From the NCBI GenBank assembly GCA_036271555.1, contig DATBAK010000065.1:1-64000 (forward strand): 64,000 nucleotides of DNA. The letters run 5' to 3'. The first letter of the stretch is position 1. Every line of letters starts with the position of its first letter. A model generated the notes under the pieces. The model was not told where the DNA came from. It searched no databases and worked only from the letters and a program-made list of their open reading frames with translations. Source of the DNA: Acidimicrobiia bacterium (lineage in GTDB: Bacteria > Actinomycetota > Acidimicrobiia > IMCC26256 > PALSA-610). The position numbers and the translations under genes were made by a program. Below, piece by piece: positions 25,928 through 35,046 of the stretch.

Positions 25928-27052
25928 ATGAGCCGCTGGGTCGACTGGTACCGCGCGTACGACGACGCCGACGGCCCGCTCGCACGCCGGCTCGTGATCG
26001 TGCAGCACGCGGTCGCCGGCGCGCTCACGGCGGCGGCGCCGGGTCCGATCCGCGTCATCAGCTTCTGCGCGGGCGACGGCCGCGACCTGCTCGACGTCGT
26101 CGCCGACCACCCGCGCGGTGGTGACGTCACCGGTCGCCTGGTCGAGCTCGATCCCGAGCTCGCGGCACGCGCCCGCGCCGCCGCGCCGGCGGCCATCGAC
26201 GTCGTGTGCGCCGACGCGGGCTCGACGGACGCGTTCGCGGGGGCGGTACCGGCCGACCTGGTCCTCGCCTGCGGCGTGTTCGGCAACGTCACCGACGCCG
26301 ACATCGTGCGCACCGTCGAGGTGCTGCCGTCGCTGTGCGCGCCCGGCGCGACCGTCATCTGGACCCGCCATCGCCGTCCGCCCGACACGACGTCGCGCAT
26401 CCGCGAGACCTTCGCGACCGCCGGATTCGGCGAAACGGACTTCGTCGCGCCCGACGCCTTCCTCTTCGCGGTCGGCGTGCAGCGCCTCGCCGCGCCCCCG
26501 GCGCCGTTCGCGCCGGGCGTGCGGATGTTCGAGTTCGTCGGGTTCGACACGCTCACCGATCGGTGCCCCGAGTGCGGCTTCGTCTACGACCTCGAGCACG
26601 AGGCGATCGTGACCCGCCTCGTCTCCGACGCCGACGCGTTCACCGCACACCTCGGCGCACTCGACGACCACGCGGTGCGCCGCCGCCCCTCCGCCGACGT
26701 CTGGTCGCCGCTCGAGTACGCGTGCCACGTGCGCGACATGCTGCGCGTGCAGACCGACCGCGTCGACCTCGTCGCGCGCGAGCACGAGCCCGAGCTCGTC
26801 CCCATGGGACGCGACGAGCGCGCGGTCGACGAGCGCTACAACGACCAGGATCCGAGCACCGTGCACGCCGCGCTGCTCGAGGCTGCGCACGACCTCTCCG
26901 CGCGCCTCGACGATCTCGACGACGCGGGCTGGTCACGCGTCGCGATCTACAACTATCCGGTGCGGGCGCGGCGCACGATCGAGTGGATCGGCAACCACAC
27001 CGTCCACGAGCTACAGCACCACGCACACGACATCACCGAGTCGGCGAGCTAG
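25928..27052 (+). CDS. SAM methyltransferase fused to a DinB-family domain
   Basis: The product has 374 residues from the ATG at 25928; the upstream extension overlaps a divergent gene. Residues 1-200 form a class I methyltransferase, with motif I as VISFCAGDGRDLLDVV (about 42), the acidic strand end GRLVELDPELA and motif DLVLACGVFGNV. At about residue 213 CPECGFVYD begins a DinB-superfamily four-helix domain (to the end), with candidate metal-ligand His residues in EYACHVRDML and HTVHELQHHAHD. DinB-like enzymes are often mycothiol- or bacillithiol-dependent transferases or hydrolases. A fusion of the two is uncommon; the joint substrate is unknown. Confidence 0.8.
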   Translation: MSRWVDWYRAYDDADGPLARRLVIVQHAVAGALTAAAPGPIRVISFCAGDGRDLLDVVADHPRGGDVTGRLVELDPELAARARAAAPAAIDVVCADAGSTDAFAGAVPADLVLACGVFGNVTDADIVRTVEVLPSLCAPGATVIWTRHRRPPDTTSRIRETFATAGFGETDFVAPDAFLFAVGVQRLAAPPAPFAPGVRMFEFVGFDTLTDRCPECGFVYDLEHEAIVTRLVSDADAFTAHLGALDDHAVRRRPSADVWSPLEYACHVRDMLRVQTDRVDLVAREHEPELVPMGRDERAVDERYNDQDPSTVHAALLEAAHDLSARLDDLDDAGWSRVAIYNYPVRARRTIEWIGNHTVHELQHHAHDITESAS

Positions 27053-28185
27053 AGCAGCACGAGCTCCGCGACGCGTGAGAGCGGCTCGGCGACGCCGTCG
27101 GTCGCCTGCGAGATCGCGCGGGTGTCGGTCGGGGTGAGCGTGGCGTAGGACACCCATCCACTGCCCCGGCGGAACGGCGTGAGGACGTGGTCGATGTCGG
27201 TGAACCGGGCATCGATCACGTGCGGCGAGACGGCTCCGCTCGTCGGCAGCAGCGGCGCGACGGCGTCGAATGCGGCCTGCGATCCCTGCACGTTCGCGGC
27301 CACGTCGACGAGGTCGAGGTGCGAGTAGCGCTCCTCTTCGCCCGTGATCTTCGACGTCGTCACCTCGTTCAGCAGCTCCACGGCGCCGTTCGCGATCGTC
27401 GCCGGCTGCAGCGGCACCGTGCGCACGAGGTGGTCGAGCGTGGTGACGTCGGTGAGCAGCTGGCGCGCCGTCGGACCCATTGCGGTGACGTCGTTCTCGA
27501 CCCAGAGCGCACGCTCGATGCGGTGGAAGCCACTCCAGTGCCCCGCGGCGACGTCGTTCTCGCGCGCGTCGATGCGCGGGTCGAGATCACCGAAGGACTC
27601 GGCGACCGGTTCGATGCGCTCGTACGGGACTCGCGCGGCCGCGTACAACGCCTTCGCCTGCGCGATGTCGCCCCGCTCGACCGCGTCGACGAACGGCGAC
27701 GTGCGCGCGACGAGCGCGTCGGCCTGCGTGTCGAGATAGGTGCGGTAACGCGTGACCGCCTGCGCCGCCGCTTCGGCGCTGATCCCCGACTGCGCGTGAG
27801 AGACCTTCCCCGTGACGACGAGGGTCCCGGATCCCGACTGCGTCGCGCCGCCCTTGCAGAGCGTCGTGTAGTGCCCCGGCGCGAGCGTGATCGCGAACGT
27901 CTTCGACACGCCCGGTGCGACGAGCTCGGCCTCGGCGATGATGTTCGAGCCCTTGTGGATCTCGAACTCGTTGAACGCGGGGGCCGCCGTGTTCGCGACG
28001 ATGAATTTGGTCGCGCCCGCGCGGAGCGACAGCGCCCGCGGCGAGCATCCGGTGGCGACGAGGTGCACGGTGACCGTGCGGACTCGAGGGGCCGCCGCGG
28101 GCTTCGAGCCCGCCGACGAACACCCCGCGACCAGCAGGATCGCGACCGCCGCGCCGGCTCCGGCGACCCTCGAATGTGCGCGCAT
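27049..28185 (-). CDS. EfeO-like iron-uptake lipoprotein (cupredoxin + M75/imelysin domain)
   Basis: The product has 378 residues. A lipobox LVAGC sets the acylated cysteine at residue 22. An EfeO-type cupredoxin domain (about 38-130, TVHLVATGCSPRALSLRAGATKF to GHYTTLCKGG) is followed by the M75 peptidase/imelysin domain (about 145-375) with the HxxE iron motif in GHWSGFHRIERALW. EfeO captures ferrous or ferric iron and hands it to the EfeU permease with the EfeB peroxidase. Neither partner is present in the window, so this is an orphan efeO. A palindrome resembling a DtxR/IdeR iron box lies 20 bases upstream of the ATG. Confidence 0.88.
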   Translation of the reverse strand: MRAHSRVAGAGAAVAILLVAGCSSAGSKPAAAPRVRTVTVHLVATGCSPRALSLRAGATKFIVANTAAPAFNEFEIHKGSNIIAEAELVAPGVSKTFAITLAPGHYTTLCKGGATQSGSGTLVVTGKVSHAQSGISAEAAAQAVTRYRTYLDTQADALVARTSPFVDAVERGDIAQAKALYAAARVPYERIEPVAESFGDLDPRIDARENDVAAGHWSGFHRIERALWVENDVTAMGPTARQLLTDVTTLDHLVRTVPLQPATIANGAVELLNEVTTSKITGEEERYSHLDLVDVAANVQGSQAAFDAVAPLLPTSGAVSPHVIDARFTDIDHVLTPFRRGSGWVSYATLTPTDTRAISQATDGVAEPLSRVAELVLL

Positions 28186-28204
28186 CGGTTCCGTCCCGCT
28201 CCGG

Positions 28205-28222
28205 AGTGAGGTAAACCTTACT
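28205..28222. promoter_or_regulatory. Candidate DtxR/IdeR iron box upstream of efeO-like gene
   Basis: AGTGAGGTAAACCTTACT is an inverted repeat with 8-base arms and one G-T mismatch. By my hand count the overlapping 19-mer matches 12 positions of the IdeR consensus TTAGGTTAGGCTAACCTAA. It lies 20 bases before the ATG of an iron-uptake gene, consistent with iron repression. Confidence 0.5.
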
Positions 28223-28328
28223 GAACGGCAGGGCGAAGATTCGATCACCGATCGTGGATCGGCGACCACTTCACGCGGTAGAGTCCTTCGGGCGGAGGGG
28301 CCGACGCGGGCGATGGAGGTTGGGCTCC

Positions 28329-31067
28329 GTGAGGGCGATTCCCGGGAACGCGGCGCGGCGCGCCGCGCTGTTGATGACACTCATCGTGATCGGCGGCGTC
28401 TTCGCGACGCTCACCGGCTCGCGCGGAGAAGCGGCGACCGGCATCACGCCGTCGCTCAAGGTGACGCCCGCGTCCGCGGGGCTCTCGAAGATCAAGCACG
28501 TCGTGATCTTCATGCAGGAGAACCACTCGTTCGACTCGTACTTCGGCACCTATCCCGGCGCCGACGGCATCCCGGTCGACGCCAACGGCAACCCGACGGT
28601 CTGCGTGAACGACCCGCAGACCGGTGAGTGCGTCTACCCGTGGCACGACACCGACGACGTGTCGAACGGTGGACCGCACGGCGAGGGTCCTGCGAACAAG
28701 GACATCGACGGCGGGAAGATGGACGGCTTCATCAAGTCCTACGAGGACGCGTTGAAGCAGTGCGAGTCGAAGCCGGGCTCACCGGATTGCGGGTTCCCGA
28801 AGCCCGAGCCCGACGTCATGTCGTACAAGACCCGCGCCGACATCCCCGAGTACTGGTCGTACGCCGACAACTACGTGTTGATGGACCACATGTTCGGCTC
28901 GGGCCGGTCGTGGTCGCTGCCCGAGCACCTGTCGCTCGTGTCGGACTGGTCGGCGCGCTGCTCCGTCCAGGGCGACCCGATGAGCTGTGAGAACGAGCTC
29001 GACGCGCCCGAGGACGCGCGCTTCGAGCCGAACCCGAACTACGCGTGGACCGACGTCACGCACCTGCTCGACCAGAGCCACGTGTCGTGGGGCTATTACG
29101 TGTTCGACGGTTCGGAGCCCGACTGCGAGGACCCCGACGACATCGGCTGCGTCCCGTTGCCGCAGTCGTACCGGACGGGTTCGATCTGGAACCCGCTGCC
29201 CTACTTCACCGACGTGGCGCAGGACGGCACGCTCGGCAACGTGCAGAGCGTCGACAACTTCGTCGCCGCCGCGCACAACGGCACGCTGCCCGCGGTGTCG
29301 TGGGTGCTGCCCACGAACTCGGTGAGCGAGCACCCGCCCGCGAAGTTGTCCGACGGCACCAAGTACATGAGCTACATGATCAACCAGCTCGAGCAGTCAC
29401 CCGACTGGGACAGCTCCGCGATCTTCCTCACCTGGGACGAGTGGGGCGGCTTCTACGACCACGTGAACCCGCCGACCATCGACGGCAACGGCCTCGGCAT
29501 CCGCGTGCCCAGCATCCTCATCTCGCCGTACGCGAAGCAGGGCTACATCGACCACGGCGTCCACAGCTTCGACAGCTACCAGAAGTTCATCGAGGACGTG
29601 TTCCTCGACGGTCAGCGGCTCGACCCGACGACCGACGGCCGTCCGGACCCGCGGCCGGTCGTGCGCGAGAACGCGCCACAGCTCTCCGACTTCACGAACG
29701 ACTTCGACTTCACGCAGGCCCCGCGGGCGCCCGAGATCATCGGCAACACGAATCCGAACGCGGTGAACCCGCCGATCCATCCGGTCGCGGCGACCATCCA
29801 TGCGTCGACGCTGCCGCAGAAACCGAAGGCGAGCGCGACGACCAAGGCGACCGCGAGCACCACCGCGGTGAACGCGCCGATCGTGCCGGCCGCGGCCGCG
29901 GCGAAGCCGCCGGACACGTCGGGCGACGCGCCCTTCACCGCGGTGCTCGACGCATCGGGAACGAGCGACAGCTCCAGCACGATCACGCGCTGGACCGTGC
30001 GCTACGGCGACGGCGCGATCAAGAAGGGCACCGGGAAACCGGGCGCGCTCACGCACGTCTACAACACGCCGGGCACGTATCACGCGAGCATCACCGTGTT
30101 CGACAAGGCGAAGACGTCGGCGGTCGCCAAGGTGGTCGTGAAGGTCACGCACGCACCGCCGCAGGTGTGGATCAGCGGGAACCAGCCGCTCGGATTCGAC
30201 GGGCTCACCGAGAAGTTCGACGCGTCCGCCAGCAGCTCGGGCAACTGGACCATCGACTTCGGCGACGGGTCGCCCGCGGTCACCGGCACCGGCAAGCCAC
30301 CCGCCGCGCTGTCGCACACGTTCACGACGGACGGGATCTACACGACGACGCTCACCGTCACCGACCCCGCGACACACCTGTCGAACGTCGCGCGCGCGAT
30401 CAGCACCGTCTCCGCGAGTCGCGCGCCGACCGCGCAGACGAAGGCCCCCGACGTCGGGCCCGACAGCGCGAACCTCGGCGCCGACCTCTGGACCAACGGC
30501 AAGGCCACCACGTTCCACTTCGAGTGGGGCACCGACCCGAACAACCTCACGAACAGCACGCAGACGCGGAGCGCGCCGAACGGCGCGAGCAGTCCCGGTC
30601 AGAAGATCACCGGGCTCAGCGCGGGCGACCAGTACTACTTCCGCATCGTCGCGACGAACGCGGTCGGCACCACCAACGGTGTCGTCCTGCCGTTCAAGAC
30701 GAACACCGGTCCGCGCGTCTTCACGATCAACACGAGCAACCTCACGCCGACCTCGGTGACGATGCACGGGCTCGTGAACACGGAGGGATCCGACACGCAG
30801 GCGTGGTTCGAGTACGGGACCAACGGCAACCTCAGCCATCAGACCGCCGCGCAGGACATCGGTTCCGTCAAGGCGAAGCTGTCCGTGACCGCCGACGTGT
30901 CGCAGCTCACGCCGGGAACCACGTACTCGTACCGGTTCGTCGCCGAGAACGGCGTCGGCCAGAGCACGTCGGATACCGAGACGTTCACGACTCCCGCGGC
31001 AAGTGGCTCGACCGCGACGGCCGACGCGGTCGCAACCGTCGCGACGCAGCACGCAACCGTCTTCTGA
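28329..31067 (+). CDS. Secreted phospholipase C/phosphoesterase with PKD and FN3-like tail
   Basis: The product has 912 residues from a GTG at 28329 (GGAGG ten bases upstream). A signal peptide covers about 1-37. The catalytic domain (about 52-470) is a PF04185 phosphoesterase of the alkaline-phosphatase superfamily: metal motif [18 protein letters not shown], then GGKMDGF, the region [15 protein letters not shown], and the second metal site [15 protein letters not shown]. These enzymes hydrolyse phosphatidylcholine or phosphate esters outside the cell. A Ala/Thr/Pro linker leads to two PKD domains (about 535-690, [11 protein letters not shown] and [11 protein letters not shown]) and two FN3-like repeats with [12 protein letters not shown] and [11 protein letters not shown]. 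The tail likely binds surfaces or substrate. Confidence 0.9.
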   Translation: MRAIPGNAARRAALLMTLIVIGGVFATLTGSRGEAATGITPSLKVTPASAGLSKIKHVVIFMQENHSFDSYFGTYPGADGIPVDANGNPTVCVNDPQTGECVYPWHDTDDVSNGGPHGEGPANKDIDGGKMDGFIKSYEDALKQCESKPGSPDCGFPKPEPDVMSYKTRADIPEYWSYADNYVLMDHMFGSGRSWSLPEHLSLVSDWSARCSVQGDPMSCENELDAPEDARFEPNPNYAWTDVTHLLDQSHVSWGYYVFDGSEPDCEDPDDIGCVPLPQSYRTGSIWNPLPYFTDVAQDGTLGNVQSVDNFVAAAHNGTLPAVSWVLPTNSVSEHPPAKLSDGTKYMSYMINQLEQSPDWDSSAIFLTWDEWGGFYDHVNPPTIDGNGLGIRVPSILISPYAKQGYIDHGVHSFDSYQKFIEDVFLDGQRLDPTTDGRPDPRPVVRENAPQLSDFTNDFDFTQAPRAPEIIGNTNPNAVNPPIHPVAATIHASTLPQKPKASATTKATASTTAVNAPIVPAAAAAKPPDTSGDAPFTAVLDASGTSDSSSTITRWTVRYGDGAIKKGTGKPGALTHVYNTPGTYHASITVFDKAKTSAVAKVVVKVTHAPPQVWISGNQPLGFDGLTEKFDASASSSGNWTIDFGDGSPAVTGTGKPPAALSHTFTTDGIYTTTLTVTDPATHLSNVARAISTVSASRAPTAQTKAPDVGPDSANLGADLWTNGKATTFHFEWGTDPNNLTNSTQTRSAPNGASSPGQKITGLSAGDQYYFRIVATNAVGTTNGVVLPFKTNTGPRVFTINTSNLTPTSVTMHGLVNTEGSDTQAWFEYGTNGNLSHQTAAQDIGSVKAKLSVTADVSQLTPGTTYSYRFVAENGVGQSTSDTETFTTPAASGSTATADAVATVATQHATVF

Positions 31068-31088
31068 CCAGCACGAACGCACGTCACG

Positions 31089-31134
31089 CCGAGGTCGCGC
31101 GCGGGCCGCACGCGACCTCGGGGCGCGAAAGCGC
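31089..31134. terminator. Two stacked hairpins between phospholipase and monooxygenase genes
   Basis: CCGAGGTCGCG and its exact complement (11-bp stem, 31089-31121) are followed at once by GCGCGAAAGCGC, a small stem with a GNRA (GAAA) loop. There is no T-run. It may attenuate or process a joint transcript rather than act as a simple terminator. Confidence 0.45.
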
Positions 31135-31199
31135 GTGGATAGGATGACTCGACCAGTCGACGCGTGGGTTGCGCTCATCGCCGGGGGGCGGTTTCGCTG

Positions 31200-31226
31200 A
31201 TGACGACGATGATGGACGCGCCATGA
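31200..31226 (+). CDS. Possible 8-codon leader ORF coupled to the monooxygenase gene
   Basis: An ATG at 31200, 11 bases after a GGGGGG run, opens a frame of eight codons (MTTMMDAP) whose stop overlaps the ATG of the next gene as ATGA. The G-run is the only Shine-Dalgarno candidate in the area and is too far (over 30 bases) from the monooxygenase ATG. It may be a translational-coupling leader; expression is unproven. Confidence 0.3.
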   Translation: MTTMMDAP

Positions 31227-33424
31227 CGATCACCGGTGAGGAAGCACTCGGCACACCGCCGCCGCCGTCACGGCGCGGCCTGCTCGGCCAATGGCGCCTG
31301 CTGCTGACCGCGGCCGTCGCGGTCGTGGTCGTCGGGTTCGGCGTGCACTTCTGGCAGGAGTACCGCACGGTGACGTCGGCGAAGTACACGGACGTCAACT
31401 ACACCGTGCCGACCGCGCCGCACCTCGTCGCGAACTCGGGCGAGACCGTCTACCGCATCGACCCGACGCACTCGACGCTCACCTACGGCGTCGCCGAGAA
31501 GCTCTTCGGGCACACCGCGCACACCGCGCACGGCACGACGCAGGGCATCGCCGGCGACCTCGCGGTGAACGAGTCGCACCCGTCGACGAGTCGCGTCGGA
31601 AAGATCGTCGTGAACGTCGAGCAGCTGCACTCCGACAACAACCTGCGCGACGCGCGCATCCGCGCCGCGAACCTCGACTCGCACGACTACCCGCTCGTGT
31701 CCCTTTCGGTGTCGAAGCTCTCCGGTCTCCCGGCGCGCATCGAGAACGGCCACACCTACCACTTCGCGATGAGCAGTCAGCTCACGGTGAAGGGCACGTC
31801 CGCGCCGGCGAGCTGGTCGGTCGACGCGAAGGTCGAAGGCGGCAAGGTCACCGCCACCGCGATCACGCACGTGAAGCTCACGCAGTGGGGCGTCGGACCG
31901 ATCTCGATCGTCGGCCTCGTCAGCACGTCCAACGACGCGACGCTCACGATGAAGCTGACCGCGCTCGACCCGTCGAAGTTCACGATCCCGGACCACATCT
32001 CGCCGCCCGTGACCGCGTCGCACCCGAACGACAGCCCGTCGTTCAAGAACGTCGTCATGCCGATCCTGCGCGCGAACTGCGCGTCCTGCCACCAGCCGGG
32101 CCAGATCGGTGCGTCGCAGTGGACGCTCAGCAGTGCCCGCGACGCGGCCGCGGTCTCCGACGGCATCGGCGCGGTCGTCCACGCGAAGTACATGCCGCCG
32201 TGGCCGGCCTCGACGCTCGGTGTCCCACTCGCGCACTCGAAGCAGTTGAGCAGCACGCAGATCGACGAGATCGTGAAGTGGGCCGACGCCGGCGGTCCGC
32301 TCGACGTGCCCGCGTCGACGCGCATCACGCCGACGCTGAACCCGACCACCGTCCGCCCGCGCGCCGACGTGACCCTGCAGATGAACCCGGCGTACGCCGG
32401 CTCGCTCAGCAACGCGAACGACTACCGCTGCTTCGTGCTCGACCCGCACTTCACGAAGCCGACGTACGTCACCGGCTACGGGGTCACGCCCGGTCACCTC
32501 ACCGAGATCCACCACGCCCAGATCTTCCACATCGACGCGGCGCAGGCCGCGCAGGGCAAGGAACGATCGGGCTCCGACGGCAAGCCGGGGTGGAGTTGCT
32601 ACGGCGGTCCCGCGCTGGACTCGTTCGGCGGCAACCGCCTGTCGCGCACGGCGACGACGGCGCACTATCACCGCCACCGTGTGCCCGGCTTCACCGGCCA
32701 GCCCGGCCTGATCGCGGGCTGGGTCCCGGGTCAGGACCCGACGGTCTACCCGGACGGCTCCGGCATCCTCATGGAGCCCGGCGACGCGCTCGTGCTCCAG
32801 ATCCACTACCACTACAGCGCGACGCCGATCCCCGACCGCACGACGGTCACGTTGCAGACCGCGCCCGGGACGTCGAAGGTCAAGCCGATCGACATCATCA
32901 ACCCGATCGCGCCGGTGGAGATCCCGTGCATGCCCGGCGCAACCGCGCGGCTGTGCGACCGCACCAACGCGATCCAGGACGACGTGCGCCTCTACGGTCC
33001 GTCGGGCGCGGGCAACGAGGCCGGGCTGCTCGCGCTGTGCGGCACGACTCCCGAGAAGCTCGCCGCCAACTTCCACGACGGCGTCGCCTCGACGACGTGC
33101 AACTACACGGTGCCGGAGTCCGGGACCATGGTCGGCGCGCTCGGGCACATGCACACGCTGGGCAAGAGCTTCCGGCTCACGCTCGATCCGGGAACCGCGC
33201 AGCAGAAGGTGCTGCTCGACATCCCGACGTGGAACTTCGACTGGCAGATGAACTACGAGTTCCAGAAGGCGATCCACGTGACCGCGGGCCAGACGATCCA
33301 GATGACGTGCTCGTGGGATCGCGCGCTCGACCCGAACCGGCCGCAGAAGTACATCGTGTTCGCGGAGGGAACCGAGGACGAGATGTGCTTCGGGACCTAC
33401 GCGATCATCCCCGACAAGTACTGA
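31223..33424 (+). CDS. YceI + cytochrome c + copper type II (PHM-like) monooxygenase fusion
   Basis: The product has 733 residues anchored by one N-terminal helix (about 24-42) with the rest outside. A YceI lipocalin-like domain covers about 75-250 (VYRIDPTHSTLTYGV, GKIVVNV, LTVKGTS). A cytochrome c domain follows with CASCH (Cys286, Cys289, His290) and a likely axial Met324 in KYMPPWP. The last 350 residues match copper type II ascorbate-dependent monooxygenases. By motif, CuH ligands are His430, His431 and His528 (EIHHAQIFH, LQIHYHY) and CuM ligands are His642, His644 and Met721 (GHMHTLG, EDEMCFG). The family hydroxylates C-H bonds with O2. The linked haem could deliver electrons. The combination with YceI is unusual; substrate unknown. 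Confidence 0.9.
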   Translation: MTITGEEALGTPPPPSRRGLLGQWRLLLTAAVAVVVVGFGVHFWQEYRTVTSAKYTDVNYTVPTAPHLVANSGETVYRIDPTHSTLTYGVAEKLFGHTAHTAHGTTQGIAGDLAVNESHPSTSRVGKIVVNVEQLHSDNNLRDARIRAANLDSHDYPLVSLSVSKLSGLPARIENGHTYHFAMSSQLTVKGTSAPASWSVDAKVEGGKVTATAITHVKLTQWGVGPISIVGLVSTSNDATLTMKLTALDPSKFTIPDHISPPVTASHPNDSPSFKNVVMPILRANCASCHQPGQIGASQWTLSSARDAAAVSDGIGAVVHAKYMPPWPASTLGVPLAHSKQLSSTQIDEIVKWADAGGPLDVPASTRITPTLNPTTVRPRADVTLQMNPAYAGSLSNANDYRCFVLDPHFTKPTYVTGYGVTPGHLTEIHHAQIFHIDAAQAAQGKERSGSDGKPGWSCYGGPALDSFGGNRLSRTATTAHYHRHRVPGFTGQPGLIAGWVPGQDPTVYPDGSGILMEPGDALVLQIHYHYSATPIPDRTTVTLQTAPGTSKVKPIDIINPIAPVEIPCMPGATARLCDRTNAIQDDVRLYGPSGAGNEAGLLALCGTTPEKLAANFHDGVASTTCNYTVPESGTMVGALGHMHTLGKSFRLTLDPGTAQQKVLLDIPTWNFDWQMNYEFQKAIHVTAGQTIQMTCSWDRALDPNRPQKYIVFAEGTEDEMCFGTYAIIPDKY

Positions 33425-33452
33425 TCGGCGCGCGCCGGGTGCAGCCTGCGGG

Positions 33453-34145
33453 TCAGGCTGCGGACTTGCGCCGTCCCATCGCGAAGCCGGCGAGCCCGAC
33501 GAGCAACGCGACCACGCCGAGGATCAGGGCGACGAGACCGAGCGTCTTCGCGGAGTCGACGCTGCTCTTCGACGCCGTCTTGGTCGTGGTCGCCGCGGGG
33601 GTCGACGCCGTGTCGGAGCCTTCCGACGCGGTCAGGGTGAGCACGGGCGCCGGGTTCTCGGGCTCGGGCTGACCCTCGACCGAGCTCTCGATCCAGCGCA
33701 CGACGTGACCGTCGCTGTAGGTCTGGAGCGCCTTGAACTCGATCGGACCGGTTGCGTCGGGAAGGCCGACCGACACGCTGAACTGCTGGAAGTGGTCGGG
33801 CTCGATGTTGGCGCCCGTCCAGGTGACGCTCTTCACGGCCTCGGTGACCGCACCGTCGTCGGTCTGGATCGGCTTGCTCACCTTCATCGTCTCGACCGAC
33901 GACGTCCAGCCCGCGATCGGCTGCGTGAGCGCTTCCGCGATCGGGTGGTCGGTCGGGAAGAAGATCTGGATCTTCGTCGTGCTCAACGTGTCGGACTCGT
34001 CGGGCACCGTGAACGACAGCACCGCGTCGCTGCCCTTCACGGCCGTCTCCGGGCTCACCTCCACGTGCGCCCACGCGGGCGTGCCCAATCCGACGAACAC
34101 CACTCCGAGCACGAGCCCGGCCACACCAACACGTCGCAGCACCAC
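33453..34145 (-). CDS. YcnI-like (DUF1775) copper-binding membrane protein
   Basis: The product has 230 residues from a GTG at 34145 (GAGAGGGA four bases upstream); an ATG at 34187 would only lengthen the signal. A signal peptide ends AWA-H, so His27 becomes the mature N-terminus. In YcnI that His, with a Glu and a Trp, forms a mono-histidine-brace copper site. The DUF1775 domain (about 27-165) has HVEVSPETAVKGSDAVLSFTVPDE and IFFPTDHPI. A Thr/Ser linker precedes a C-terminal membrane helix (LGLVALILGVVALLVGLAGFAMG) and a basic tail. It probably binds or passes copper at the cell surface. It lies 79 bases after the anti-sigma gene on the same strand. Confidence 0.9.
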   Translation of the reverse strand: MVLRRVGVAGLVLGVVFVGLGTPAWAHVEVSPETAVKGSDAVLSFTVPDESDTLSTTKIQIFFPTDHPIAEALTQPIAGWTSSVETMKVSKPIQTDDGAVTEAVKSVTWTGANIEPDHFQQFSVSVGLPDATGPIEFKALQTYSDGHVVRWIESSVEGQPEPENPAPVLTLTASEGSDTASTPAATTTKTASKSSVDSAKTLGLVALILGVVALLVGLAGFAMGRRKSAA

Positions 34146-34224
34146 ACACTCCCTCTCTGCGGCCACCCCGGCCGACAACACTCTCATAGTCGTCGCGGAC
34201 CGAGCTGCGGTTCCCGACGGTCTC

Positions 34225-34962
34225 TCAACCGGCCCGGCGCTGCCCCTCGCCGCCGGCTCGGGCCGGCCGTTGCGGCGCGAGCCGGGCCGCGACGCCGGCC
34301 CCGGCATGCCGCCGGCGGTGACGCAGCTCGGCGCGACGGGGCACCCGCGACCGGTTCGCGGTCGTCACCGGCGACGGGGTCGCCGACGCGAGCCACGCGA
34401 GCAGCAGCCAGCCCGCCACCGCGAGCAGGTGGGGCGCCTCGTCGCCGAGGTCGGTGCGGCCGTGCGCGAGGTCGAGGGCGGCGGTGACGACGAGCAGCAC
34501 CGCGGCCGCCCCCACGAGCGCGTGCATGCCGCGCGCCCGCTCGGGCTTCCAGGCCGCGAGCACGAACCCGACGGCGAGCGCCATCGCGAACGCGCCCATC
34601 TCGTGGGCGACGTGCTCGGGCGAGCCGTGGTCACGCCCGGCGACGAGCAGCGGGAGCGCGACGACGGCCTGCGCGCTACCCACGAGCACGAGTCCGAGCC
34701 GGGCCCAGGTGAACGGCGTCGGCCGGCGCGGCGGACGGCTGTGCGCGAGCACGCCCGCGACGAGCGCGTCGGGTCGGAGCGCGGGCGGCCGGGCGAGGCC
34801 GAGGCGGGTGGTGCGCGTCACCTCGTGCGCGCGCTCCTGCCAGAGCCGGCACTCGGCGCACCCGTCGAGGTGCTCCGCGAGCGCGGCCGGGGCCACGCCT
34901 TCGACCTCGCCGTCGAGGCGGGCCGAGATCGCTTCGCGCACCTGCTCGCACCGCACGATCAC
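34225..34962 (-). CDS. Zinc-finger anti-sigma factor with multi-helix membrane domain
   Basis: The product has 245 residues. The N-terminal ZAS/zf-HC2 domain has Cys5 and the motif HLDGCAEC (His31, Cys35, Cys38), which normally holds a sigma factor inactive. About four membrane helices follow (ARLGLVLVGSAQAVVALPLL, MGAFAMALAVGFVLAAW, ALVGAAAVLLVVTAALDL, LLAVAGWLLLAWLASA). The last 45 residues are basic and low-complexity. It is divergent from the ECF sigma factor, 84 bases between starts. Divergent rather than co-directional arrangement is less common for such pairs. It precedes the ycnI-like gene, probably in one transcript. Confidence 0.8.
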   Translation of the reverse strand: MIVRCEQVREAISARLDGEVEGVAPAALAEHLDGCAECRLWQERAHEVTRTTRLGLARPPALRPDALVAGVLAHSRPPRRPTPFTWARLGLVLVGSAQAVVALPLLVAGRDHGSPEHVAHEMGAFAMALAVGFVLAAWKPERARGMHALVGAAAVLLVVTAALDLAHGRTDLGDEAPHLLAVAGWLLLAWLASATPSPVTTANRSRVPRRAELRHRRRHAGAGVAARLAPQRPARAGGEGQRRAG

Positions 34963-35046
34963 ATAGTCGACGGCGACGGCCGCGAAGTTCCCGGACGCCC
35001 GGCGGCGCCGTGCACGGGCGCGGTGATCCGCTTAGGTTTCCCGTCC

